Source: Norana najaformis (Eukaryota > Annelida > Clitellata > Crassiclitellata > Hormogastridae). Taken from it: a stretch of DNA of 64,000 nt. Below are positions 1 to 42,419 of this stretch, piece after piece. A program made the translations under genes and the position numbers. The stretch's first letter is position 1; the number at the start of each line of letters is the position of its first letter. Where the stretch lies: positions 13,553,803 to 13,617,802 of the forward strand of contig OZ029925.1 of assembly GCA_964023275.1 (NCBI GenBank), written 5' to 3'. The notes below the pieces were generated by a model. That model searched no databases. It had not been told where the DNA came from and was given only the letters and a program-made list of their open reading frames with translations.

Positions 1-497
1 AATGTCTAGATAACCAGGAGTCCGTGGCTCAGTCAGTCGACTTGTCAGACACAGGGCAGTTGTTGTTAGAGGTCACAACGAAGGCAGAGGACGTGACAGG
101 TGGTGTGTGATAACTTCTCCATATCCAGTGACGTATTAGAGCAGCCGAAAAGACGATATCCTTCGAGCGAGCGCCCTTTGCCACTGTCTGTTCGCGCAGG
201 CACCTTGTTTATTACAGTTGGAGCGGCACCAGAGGCAGTTGGGCTGATGTTAGTAGAGTGCATGAACTCATGAGCGGATAGACAAGATCATATTCTCGCG
301 GTTGATAGGCCCTATACGAAGAAAGAACAACAGAATCAAGACGTTTGTTGCGCTGATTCGCGGCGGGCAAGAGGAGGATCCTACATTCCAAAGAACATAA
401 GTTATCAAACTCGGAGTACAGAGTCCATCGGGTTTCTTGTCGAACATTCGCCGTTTGATAATAATAACAACCACTAAATAGGAAGAAAAGAACGAGA
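1..497. other. Upstream of fibulin start: 5' UTR or promoter, no gene recognised
   Basis: No coding similarity on either strand. The region must contain the fibulin 5' UTR and possibly its promoter, but I see no convincing TATA box or initiator. An in-frame stop at 465-467 precedes the start codon. Confidence 0.5.
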
Positions 498-30625
<30,128 letters not shown>

Positions 30626-30979
30626 ATGTCGCTGTTGGAGAACAGCAACAGAGAGAACATGACAGCAGTAGAGTCTAGATTTAGTAAGAATGGATGAAGA
30701 AAACCTAGAAGATGCCTTGAATAAGACAGCATGCAATTCAGCAGTGTTCTTATAAAGTGACATTTTAAAAGCAGAACTAACCTATGACAATATCAGAAAC
30801 ACCTTGATAGCATTGTCAGAATTAGATTTAGGCCAAAAATAACATTACGGTTTTCTATTAATGTCAGTTTTCTTGTTGAGATCTTTGGAATGTGCTTGAG
30901 GCCAAGACTTTTGTCATAACATTAAGAACATAAAATGTGGCTTTGTAACAATGATTGGCAAGTGACTATATGCACAGGG

Positions 30980-31745
30980 ATAGTTTGGACAATGCATCAC
31001 AAATATTTCTGGATCTCCTCTCCAACTTCAAAATTAAGCAGCACATCTCTTTTGCAACGCTTGACGTGGACCATACACTTGATCTTTTTGTAACAGTCTA
31101 CTGTCAAAAACAGCTCTCCTTTTGAGTCATATTTGTCCGACTACATTATTGCTCAAGTTTCTTTCCATTGGACACTTATTCTTCCATCAGTTACTGCTTT
31201 TGGTAAAATGCTCAGTGTTCAACCTTCAAAGCTGGCATCCTCGGCTCCCTCTGTGGTCAGAATGACTGCAATAGGGCTTGAAATCCAACGATATTGAACT
31301 CTATTTGGAAATCCAGGAAAAGCACATTCTGACCAAGTCCGAGAGGGTTACAAGCCTGACCTTGTCAGCCCTGGTGCAACTCGGATGCGCTGCTGGCAGA
31401 CGGATTCTTATTGGGATCACAAAATGAAACATGCTGAACTTCAGAGAGTTCAAAACTCTAGCTAAAGTCATAACCGATACAGCAAGATAGATATGAGCAT
31501 ATAAACCCTGTACTTAATCTTTGTTTTGATGTAATATTCAGTAAAGGATCTGTTTTACATTGGGGCTTTTAAAATATTTTAAAGGACATTAAATCGTAGC
31601 CTACCACAGTACTTAAAATCAATCCCTGTTCCTCAGAAGTGTCACTCTTCAATTAGGTCAGCTGATTGCCTTTGTAAATGAGCTCTGATTCCCAGATCTA
31701 AATTCCGGCACTCTCCTCACAAATTTTCATCCTGCTTAGTCTCTT
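30980..31745 (+). pseudogene. Decayed, internally deleted LINE (endonuclease and RT remnants)
   Basis: Translation fragments: ATLDVDHTLDLFVT near 31055-31095 (the HTLDLV end of an APE-type endonuclease), ELQRVQNS near 31440, QYLKSI near 31610, and RSADCLCK and PRSKFRHSPHKF near 31660-31720 (C-terminal RT signatures). The central RT domain is missing. Same lineage as the intron 7 fragment, which has NHNT/YLKSV and RSL-type equivalents. Confidence 0.7.
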
Positions 31746-31819
31746 AATGTTATCAGGTCTCAACTTAAGCTGGCTTATCCATCATAAGCTGCCTACATGT
31801 CTTTGTGGTTGGACTTTCT

Positions 31820-31890
31820 GGGTAAACGTAAATGTACATGGTTTTCTGTATGGCCTCAACCCTGCCCACTTTTCAATGAATTATCGGGTA
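31820..31890 (-). repeat. Dispersed repeat family B, copy 4 (inverted)
   Basis: Minus-strand GGGCAGGGTTGAGGCCATAC, then CATGTACATTTACG. Matches copy 3, including the flank TTCATTGAAAA. Confidence 0.75.
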
Positions 31891-32924
31891 AGATGCTACC
31901 GACCTGATTACAGCTTGGATTTGGTGCACCGTCTGTACTGGCGTCTTGTGCATTAGACATCAACACTATAGAAGTTGCTAATTAGTAATATTAAGTTGCA
32001 CCACAGCATTTTTGGCTGTCACTTCAAAAAATGGTCAAATGATGTAGTCATCTCAAAAAATCTTTCTGCACAGCAAGTTCAGAAACCTGCAGCATACTGT
32101 AAATCATTACATTTGATTGGGGTGGTGGCTATAGTTTGGCATCTGATCTCTCGGGCCAGTATAACGGATTTATGGTGGACTTAGTTTCACTTTGAAGCAC
32201 ATAATTATTGTATCAGTTTCCAGACCAGATTGAGTCATTTATTTCTCCTATTGCCCGATCACAATTTATGAAATCACAGGGTCAGTGCATTTGAAGTCTT
32301 ATTGTTTACTTCCAAGTCAAGGCCAAATGTTAACATGTGCAAAATGCCTAAGTTACATTTTTTAATCATATCCCATGGCCTAAACACAAGAGCACAAAGC
32401 AGCTATTATTTGTTTCGTTATAGCAGCTGCTGTTTAGACCTTGAAAGTTTATGATATTGTTACTTAGTGGCCACCGTGTGTGTCTGTGTCCTGTCCCCTC
32501 GTCTGCATATGTTATTACCCTTCCCCATACCTTGTGAATGTCCTCACTCCAATGGAGTACTAAGGCCTAGATTAGGTTACCTGTTGATGCAGAGCTAACT
32601 GCTACAGGGTGGGGAACTTTGATGCTGCCGGGTTCAGCAGAGGGACTCTAACTAGATCAAACAGAGGAGAGACAAAGTCAGTGTTCAAGGCACAGGCTGC
32701 ACGTAGATAACTGTTCGAAATTTAGATGTGTATATTTGTATTTGCATATACCACTCCACCTGTCTGTATTTGGGTCACATCCCCTGTGCAGACATCTTTA
32801 ATGGACACCCCTCAAGTATCAAGTATCAAGACCAACTGCCAAAGGACCTGTAAAACTATGTGTTTCTGAATATGATCACCTAAGTATAAACTAAATGCAA
32901 GCTGCTCTTATCTCAAGCATTGTC

Positions 32925-32972
32925 AAGTGCCCTATGTCAAGTGCCCTATGTCAAGTGTCCTATGTCAAGTAA
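32925..32972. repeat. 14-bp tandem repeat, three copies
   Basis: TCAAGTGCCCTATG repeated, with one C/T change. Confidence 0.85.
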
Positions 32973-34347
32973 TGCAAGGCATATCAGCATTACTGTCATC
33001 ATCAGAGGTTGAACACAGACACACACAGCCAATAACAGCAATCAAAATGTTTGGTGTGTCCATGTCTTTACAAGTTACCTTTCTCATGTTTAATTAGACA
33101 CACAGCAGCTTGACTGATGCCTTTGCACTGTAAAAGTTCTTATATCAGATTATCACCAGAAGACCTTTCTTTGCAGCTTAAATGGCTTGATGATCGATTA
33201 TTAATTTTACATCACTCACACGGCTGTGAACCAGGAATGCAGCACAAGGTACCAAGACCTGAAGTCCCAATGAAATTCATCCCATGACCTCAGTGATGTA
33301 TTAAACGACACTCTAGGTGGTCACTGAGGTGCACTGGTGAATCAGTGATCGCTCCGTTATGAACTACAACTGGATAAAATTTTATTAACCAACAGCGAGA
33401 AGAGAACACATACTCGAGACAGTGAATAATTTCCAGTTTAGAAACCTGTTAATAGCCACCTCTTGTAACTATTTTGATAGCATCCATGTGTAAATAGCAC
33501 ACTGTATGCAGGTTAGTCATTGATTTCAGTGCTCGAAAGCCCACATCCCCCTAATAATTTGGCCAACATTAAATACTGTCAGATAATATTTCTTAACCGT
33601 AAATGTCAATAAATGCAAAAAAGATGTTACCGGAACTTGTCAGTTTATAAAAGGGAAAGTTTCTTTGCTCTGTGTATCCACTTGGTGATCCATCTGAAGC
33701 TGTAAAAAAGAACTGAACCAGCACTGAAACCAAAGCATCAACTTGAGGAACGTCAACTGAAGATGAAGAGCAAGAGCCCCAGAGTCCTAGCAATTTTTAT
33801 AATCATGATGCTATTTTGATGAAGTTCTTGTGAACAGACCAGTGACCAATACAAAACACAAGACGACACAAATACAGAAGGATAAAATAAGTTCAAAGCA
33901 GCTTCATAGATGCCTACCAAGTCTCTTCGTCTGCGCTGGCATCATCACTGATTTGGTTGAATGAAAAGAGGACAACATGACAGACGGATGGATGGATGAA
34001 GGAGTGGCATTGCAACACCTGAGACTCAGTGGAATCAACTCAGGCAAATAACAACAGCAGGGGCAATTGATCCTAAGTAGCTCAAATAATTTGCTGATAG
34101 ACTTCAGCAGCTGCTGTACTTAACGGCTGATGTCTGTTCAGTTTTGGTGTGTGGACAGTAATTACCATTTAGCTAAATATTTACTTTCACAATTTAGAAA
34201 CACTTAAGTCATTTTCTAAGTTGATGCTCTTTTGCTAGCTGAGCTTCTATGAAAAGATGAATTGTAGCATCATCATCAGAGGAAGAGGAGGAAGAGGACG
34301 ACGCCCTGGAGAGGCTGCTCCAGTTGCTGCTACTGCTGCTGCTGCCA

Positions 34348-34485
34348 TTACTCCTGATCCTCCAAGTTGTGCTGGACCTTGGAAAAGTCAAAATCAGCTC
34401 CAGTCGCACGACGGAAAATATCCAGAACATCGATACAAGTTGTCTCAAAGTGACTTGTAGCATCGTAAGTCTTGGAAACAAAAAT
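34348..34485 (-). CDS. GDI: GDI exon 11: C-terminus and stop
   Basis: Encodes [36 protein letters not shown] and VQHNLEDQE, with TAA at 34348-34350. The tail after the DFDF motif is a few residues shorter than in vertebrates. A run of CAG triplets follows the stop. A possible minus-strand AATAAA lies at 33381-33386. Confidence 0.94.
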   Translation of the reverse strand: MFVSKTYDATSHFETTCIDVLDIFRRATGADFDFSKVQHNLEDQE

Positions 34486-37400
34486 CTGCAAAACACGTGC
34501 ATCATTTCGAATTCAAACCTCATTATATAAAGAAGACTGCATAGCCATTCATACTGTTTCTGCTCAAATATTTAATTCCCACCAATCCAACAACATATGA
34601 CAAATTCCACTAACCCCAAGATCAGACATTTGAAGACGACATATTTATTATCAGCTCTAATCATACGCAACAACAGACAAACCTTTAGCCAGTCTTCCAG
34701 AGGTTAATTTATTTAGATAACCATCAACTAACTACCACAGACTTCATTATCTTAAGAACTTGTTGATCAATAATAGGTTATGTCGAATGACTAATACAGA
34801 TCCGAACAGATGAAAATCTGACCTGATTGGAACTGCCATCGTCAGTTGGCTCCAGCTGATCAGCCACTGAGACAAACCTACCAAAGAAAACTAATTTAGT
34901 CTCGGCCAGCAGATTAACAACTATGCATAATTGCTCAGACTTAGATGCAAATGTACTTCCAACATCTTCTCTTTTACTGTCAGAACTTTTACTGTCAGAA
35001 TTTTCATCATGGTTGTGGATTCTTAACAAAAACAAACTCAATTACAGTAACTGGCATGTTAACAATTCTGCCAGAAGTAAACAACTTTTGGCGAAATGTG
35101 TTTTATAATAGTAAACAATACAAAATCACAAGCACTTCAACTAAGTCTACTCCAAAATAAATCAGACTCTGTTTGACTGCATCAAGAAACACTAAGATTT
35201 GGCAACAGTCATATGTATACACAGTTTTCAGTCTATACAGTTTATAGATTTATACAGTGCCTTTCACCACACACTCCCTCAACAATAAGGATCTTACTTT
35301 TCCTTGATTTCTCCAAGTAGATCAAGACCTGGTTTCAGCTCAGCTTCTGGATTGCTTGTCTCCACTGTAGTTGCAACAATGGCCAAGTAGAATCCTTTGC
35401 CTGTCACCATGTGAGTGCTGCTGACGCATGACACATAGATATCTACAAAGTGTATGCATGCACGTAAGTATACAATTGACGTAACCAAGCAAATGAGCTA
35501 CTAAGCACCTCTCAAAGTCACTCCTATCCAGCCTAAACGATGTTAGAGTTCATTAAGAACAACAAGTTCATCTGTAAGCAAATGAAGCTCAAACAGTTAA
35601 AATGGTTGGCCAGGCAGGCCCTTGGCTTCTGGATGGGTTCTTGCACATAAGCAGAACCCAACCACTGGACTTCTGAAAAGAGTTCACATCATGTTCAGAG
35701 TTCCTGGCCTGTGTTTCATCAAGGATGAGGAATGACAAACAAAAGCTGAACAAAGCATTCACAGCACAAGGTTATGCTCACTGACAGGCAAGCGCTGAGC
35801 TGAAGGTGGAAGCTGGTGACCAGGTATCTCTCAGGTCACCAGGTCTGTGCCAGAAGGGCATTTGTCAGTAGCATCCCAGTTGGTCACTGCATGACAAAGC
35901 CCTTTCTGTGGTGGACAGTCTTACACAGCACCTTTGCTAATCATTGGCCCTTTCTGTGGTGGACAGTCTTACACAGCACCTTTGCTAATCATTGGCCCTT
36001 TCTGTGGTGGACAGTCTTACACAGCACCTTTGCTAATCATTGGCCCTTTCTGTGGTGGACAGTCTTACACAGCACCTTTGCTAATCATTGGCCCTTTCTG
36101 TGGTGGACAGTCTTACACAGACAAAGCCCTTTCTGTGGTGGACAGTCTTACGCAGCACCTTTGCTAATCATTGGCCCTTTCTGTGGTGGACAGTCTTACA
36201 CAGCACCTTTGCTAATCATTGGCCCTTTCTGTGGTGGACAGTCTTACACAGCACCTTTGCTAATCATTGGCCCTTTCTGTGGTGGACAGTCTTACACAGC
36301 ACCTTTGCTAATCATTGGCCCTTTCTGTGGTGGACAGTCTTACACAGCACCTTTGCTAATCATTGGCCCTTTCTGTGGTGGACAGTCTTACACAGCACCT
36401 TTGCTAATCATTGCATAACCAAATCCATAACTTTCCCAATCACTAAAAGCATATGCAAGTCTGAGCTCAACACTGTCCAAACAAGACCTAGTCAGCCTGT
36501 TACCACTGCTGAACTTCATGCAGTATGTGAATATGGACACAAGCCACATAATTAATGTGCAGATCTAGATAAAAAAATCAGAAGCCAAGAAACCAACCAT
36601 TTTTCCTGTTCACTTGCTTCTGTGGAACAATGATTTGACAAGATGCTGCATCTCTGGTGTTTGGAATTGGATGGTCCAGAATGCAAATTGCACGAACAAC
36701 CTGAAACAACACAAGAGCAACAATTACCAGCGCTCTAGACAAAACCACAACGACAACAGTATTCTAGACAGCATCACAAGGACAACAATTACCCACATCC
36801 AAACAACACCTTAACAAGTCATCAATGCAAGGCCACCCTTAAGAGAATGATTCATTCATTCATTAGTTCCTTCAGCGAGGTGCTCAAAGTGCCCCCCCCC
36901 ACCCCCGTCTACTCAGAGGCGTTCAGTGAATAAGGAAACAGATGAACACAAAGTAAAGAGACCATGCAATAGCATAATTCCACAGGACCCATTGCTCTTC
37001 TTCAGCTAAGGCAAAGGTTCATTTATTACACACCCTTAATTTCAGTCATGAAATCATAGAAAAGCCCAGATGTTGGCACTTTTTAACTCAAACACAAATA
37101 TGAAAACCCCAAAGGACAGGGTTTTCTTATAGCGATAAATAACTGCCAATAGCACAAGATTTTACCCTCGACATCAGATGCAAAAGTGTTCTGCCCACAG
37201 GCCAACATGCTTCTGGGTGGCCAAGTGGCAACTGTGCAGTTTTTAACCATTTCAAGAGCTAGAATCTTAGCGCATAACAATTTCGTACAAAGCAATGGTT
37301 GGGTAACTGTAGTTGTAATTGTGCTACAGATCTCAATAACAAGAAACATTTCCCTTGGGAACTACTGCTATTGTTTCTAATGCAGTGAATGCTACACAAG

Positions 37401-38356
37401 CCTTAAACAAAAGAGTAATTAACATACCTCGGCTCGACTTAGTTAATAACCATATGTGAGGCTTCACCTGTCCAGATTTCTTGGCCAGGTGAGGTGCATA
37501 CGATGGGTCACAGATGACCATGCTGCACCGAGCAGTCTCTCCACAAGATTTGACTCCAACAACTTTGCCATTCTCCATCACTATCTCGTCGATTGGCTTA
37601 TCCAACATGTAGGTGCCTCCATAGATTGCACTCAACCTATTAAAATAAAAGGAAGCAAATATCTCATAAAGCTGGCTCTCTTGACCTGTCTAGTGACAAG
37701 CCTGCTATGTCTCACAGTTACAAAAATGCAACCAATCATTGCGGGGATATCCACATGAAGAACTGGTAACAGGAACTGCAGCACAAACCGAAAATGCAAC
37801 TAGAGGCCTCTGTATTTAACTATAATTATACAGGCTGCTCTTGCTAACAAGTCCACCAAACCAACAGAATGCAAAGCAGTAGTTCTAGTAAGATTCGAAC
37901 GCAGACGTCAGGATCATTCAACAACCACTGATACACACAGAACACAAACACACTATTACAAAGAGAACCAGCATTACAGAAGTTGCAAATTACGATTACA
38001 AATATATGGTAGCTATATGAGGGGCCACCAGGCTAATGCACATGGCTAATGCAGCTCAACGGTTCTCCTCATTTGCTTAGACACTGATGCAATGAAAAGA
38101 GCCACAGTTACCTTTAGCCATCTACACTGAGATGGAACGGAATGCTGCTCACCTTGCAAATCCCTGTGGCAGTTCTCCAAGGCCATACAGTGGATAGAGA
38201 TATGGAGACTTTCCATATCTGGCCAGTGACTCACTGTACAGCTTTATACGCACAAGTGTGGTCTCGGCAGGCTTATGAATGTAACTGAAACACATAAGCA
38301 ACTTAATTAGCTTATTAAACAACTCATCCATCTTCATTCTCATCTGCCTATGTAGG

Positions 38357-38403
<47 letters not shown>

Positions 38404-41400
38404 ACATTATAGCATCAAGATAACACTCTTAATCTATCAGAACACTCAGCCTTTTAATGATTAATGAACCCAAACAGCCATTATGTTTTAAGTTGATCAA
38501 CTTTCTGATTCAGTTACTATTTCCGTGTGTGTCAGATGGAGTGGACAAATGACTGAGAACAATGTGACAGTTAACTAACTCATCATTGAGGTACAATGCC
38601 AGAGCGTGTCCTGTGAAATCTGCCGTGTTCTCATCGAGACCGAACTTCTCGTAGCAATCTTTCATTGTCTTCTGCTTGGCATCGAAGCCTTTGAAGGTCT
38701 TGGGCTCATTTGGGTCAAACTCATCCACGTACTGAAGGAATGATCGGAAACGCCTCTTCTCAAACAGACCCATCAGACCTAAATATACAACATCAAACAC
38801 CCAGACACATTCATGAAACACCCAGACAGCTTATTAGACACTAAGAAACATCCACATAAACCACGTCAAACACCCAGATACACCATCATAAAACATCATC
38901 CACAAACAACCACATAAACCATATCAAACACCCAGACACACACCACTTCAGACCCAGATATCCCTCAATGGTTAAGTGACAAAATTAATTGCATGTTCTA
39001 ATACGAGGGTCGGGTACAATACAAGCACTTTTTTTAATTCATAAAATGCCACAAAAAATTGCCATATTTGAAACTACACCTGTTGCCTGCCAGAATACAC
39101 AAACAACCATGCAAAATAGTATGTAACTAAACCATGGCAAAAGCAGGGTTTTTAAAGAAAAAACCAATTTTAAGTTAGCTTCATGATTAGAAGTGGTCTT
39201 TAAACCACTTATGGCTTTTCAAACAAATTTATTTGGCAGTTAAAAAACTGCCAGGACTATTCTTGATTTTGTGCTTTTAAAAGCAAAATATGTCTGAGTT
39301 GTTGCCAGACATTGGCTAATACCAAATTGTTCTAACAAAATGAGTTTTCTGCAATACTAAGCTTATCCTCGACCAGAAGCTGGGTAAATAGCCTGGTGTG
39401 CGGAAATTAGAATTTGGTCATTTTAATAAAAAAATGCACATGTCTAAGGCTGATTAGATCAATAAATCAAAACTAATTCAATTCAAGTGAAATTAGTTGA
39501 AACTGGTAAAGTCACCTGCAGTGAAAAATCAATTTCAGTAACAAGTGCTTGCTTAGTGGGTCACATATGTTGAACTGCTGCTATCACAAGGCTGACAATA
39601 TTCAAGTTCATCAGCTGTTCTTGGCAGGGCCATTGCCGTGCCACTACTTCAAGCAGATTACATGAAGTTACTGTTATTATTAACTGGTGGTCCTAACACA
39701 ACAGGCACTCTAATAGCTCTGTCTCTGCTTCTGTCTTCCTCTATTCCTATCTTCTCTCCTATTCATATTTATTATTCTATCTTAAATTCTACAAATCAGC
39801 TGTCCTGGGATTGTCTTTCAAGTCTCTCTTCTTCCTTCTGTTGATTCTGTCACCTGTCAATTGCTGACAATGCCAAGCATTGCCATTTTTTCTCTCACCT
39901 GAGGCAAGAGCTTCAGTTTCACTGGCTGGGACCTTGTGAATCTTCCCTGCTTTGTAGACGTAGCTGCCCTCCACAGATTTAAACTCCAAATAACGCGTCA
40001 CTCCGGTGTGAATCAGCAGTTTTACCAGGCGACCTACACAGCATCAGAATAACATTTCTAAATCAAATACCATCAAAACAGCACCAGGCAAATAAAATCT
40101 GTAGTGAAAAACAAATACATTTTGTCTATGAAATCACAGCTGCTTTTCCTGAGCAGACCACTGGCACACACCAGCTGTCACTAGCCTCAAGCCAAGCATT
40201 AAGTACAGTTAGATTTTAGCCTTGAAAATCCACATTGCATAACTACTGTATCTTAGGTAGCAGTAATGAATAAGACCAATTACCATAAAGCTCTCATGCA
40301 TGGGGTACCTCTCAGTTGTTTTTCTGTTATATAAATGTTATCCATATATCATCCACTACAATATCTAAACCCAAAGAAACACATAAGACCAGTGGATTTC
40401 AAAATTTGTAAGTGAAAATTTGTTCTTACTGTATTTCTGCAAATGCTTCATGTACTTTGCAATGCCATAACCAATCAAGATAATTTATTTTCTGTTTCTG
40501 TATATAGATGTCCCCACCGTTCTCTGAGTTTTGAGTTTGCTCAAGTGTAGGTACAATACTGCAAAGAATTTAACTTAACAGTCAGTGGAAGAGCAACTGA
40601 TCAGTATCTAGGTACAGAGCACCTTTTCAGAACATGGTTTCAAAGGGGCTATAGGAAGAGTTATGATGGAAAAACAGATGAGAGAAAGATAGTATCACTT
40701 GCCATTTGCCATCAAAAACTTTGGAATAAGATCCACATTCCAGTCACGTCCTCTGCCGTACTCCTTTGGCAACTCCTTCTTCACATTGAAATGTGTATAG
40801 AGCTGAAAAATGTGATCGGCAATAGGCAATAGAAAGACACAATGCAATTTACAATGGTCAAACTGCTGATTCATACCGGATGACTAAGGCCAAATGAATG
40901 ACAATTTATTTGTTATAAAACACTTGTAAACTCTGAAATTATTAACATCCTTACTCATTTAATAGTTAACAGTGTCTTTCTGTCATTCAATATATTATTT
41001 TTGGATGCCTTCAGCTGGCTGGATTTCCTTAAGGAACCAAGTTATTACTATAAAATCACAAAAATTAATAAATATTGAAAATCTAAAAATTCAAAAATGC
41101 AAAAAATAATTTCATTGCAGCAGAAAGTTATTTTTGAGCAATTATTTCTTAATGATGGCCACATATTTACAGCTGTCATTAGCAAATGTGCTTATACATA
41201 TTATACTGACTGGAAATTTATGTATGGGTGCACCCTATATGCCAATGCTATGTACTGTCTGCAAAAAAAGTTGCTGTTTTTGAGTGACTGCGTCCTATAG
41301 TAAGGAACAACTTATAGTCTGGAAAATATGGTACTTCACTGTTAAAATATAATGCCACAAATATTTCTATAGTATTATAATTATATCTGAATGTTTAATG

Positions 41401-42377
41401 AAAACGTTTTTGTAAGATAAATTACATAACAGCAGCAGACACACTGATCAGGGTTTTTCAACAGCGATAACTTGCAGTAGAAGGACTCAGACTAAGACGA
41501 ACTCAGACTCAAATAACCTAGGCTCAGGTACAAGTCTGTACACTGCACAACACAAGCCCAACAACCAATCACGAGAACAATCAATGATGGCTGAGAAGAA
41601 ATAAAAGCAGCCAACAAAAGAAAGGTTTTTGCATACGTACCTCTTCCAGTGGAGTTAGTGATGCACTGTCTCCACCATAATACTTGTTACGGTCCATATG
41701 GAGAACTTTTTTGCCACTGACAGACATCATTCCACTTAGAATGCATTCCTACAACCAAGTTAAAACTAAATCAGGCCCAGCAAAGAATCAAACAAAACTT
41801 GGAAACAACACAAGCTTCATGCATTTGCTCCCAAGACAATATTAAGCCAAGATAGAAGACATACATTTGGGTCTTAAACTGGCAGACGTTTATAAGACAC
41901 AAATGCAACCTCAGCAGTTCAATAAATAGTACATGCCAGTCAATATGGATGCAAGCAACACGACTGCAACAGTTCAGTGGATTTTGCCAATTTCTCCCAT
42001 AAAAATGTCTACTTTTAAAATAGACAATTTATGCTCAGCAAATGCAAACACAGATAAACACTGAGCATGTAAAAAACAGCCAAGTGTTCTGACAGTTTTG
42101 CTCCTCTGATGTTCTGCACATGTATCTGATTTTAAAAGCCATTTAAAGCCCAAACAGTATAATTCCCAAAAGAGGTCTAAATGTCAAGACAGAAAGCTAT
42201 GTTTGTATCAGTATTTTGCTAAAGTCTAATACCTGATGCCTCATATGACTGAAAAGTAAGTACAACTTTTTGAACATTTTCTATGCCTTTCATATTCTTC
42301 ATCTATATCTATTTACATTAACACAGTACACACGTAAACAATCTCTTCTCATGCATGTGTATATATACATGTATATA

Positions 42378-42419
<42 letters not shown>

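Larger units (their letters stand above)
30626..34347. other. Fibulin-GDI convergent intergenic region
   Basis: Contains the 3' UTRs of both genes (limits unclear; no obvious AATAAA close to the fibulin stop, and a minus-strand AATAAA at 33381-33386 for GDI), a decayed LINE (30980-31745), a family B repeat (31820) and a 14-bp tandem repeat (32925). No other gene recognised. Confidence 0.6.

Noticed and set aside
32460..34340. Possible additional gene between fibulin and GDI
   Set aside because: No exon-like open frames with similarity. Only UTR-like and repeat sequence was found.
35816..36555. Open frames of up to 200 codons with repeated WWTVL or GGQSY motifs
   Set aside because: Artefact of a 48-bp minisatellite (period divisible by three) inside a GDI intron.
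38149..38343. N-terminal extension of the GDI exon 6 frame
   Set aside because: Alignment to GDI and the acceptor TTTCAG place the exon start at 38284. The upstream part is intronic read-through.
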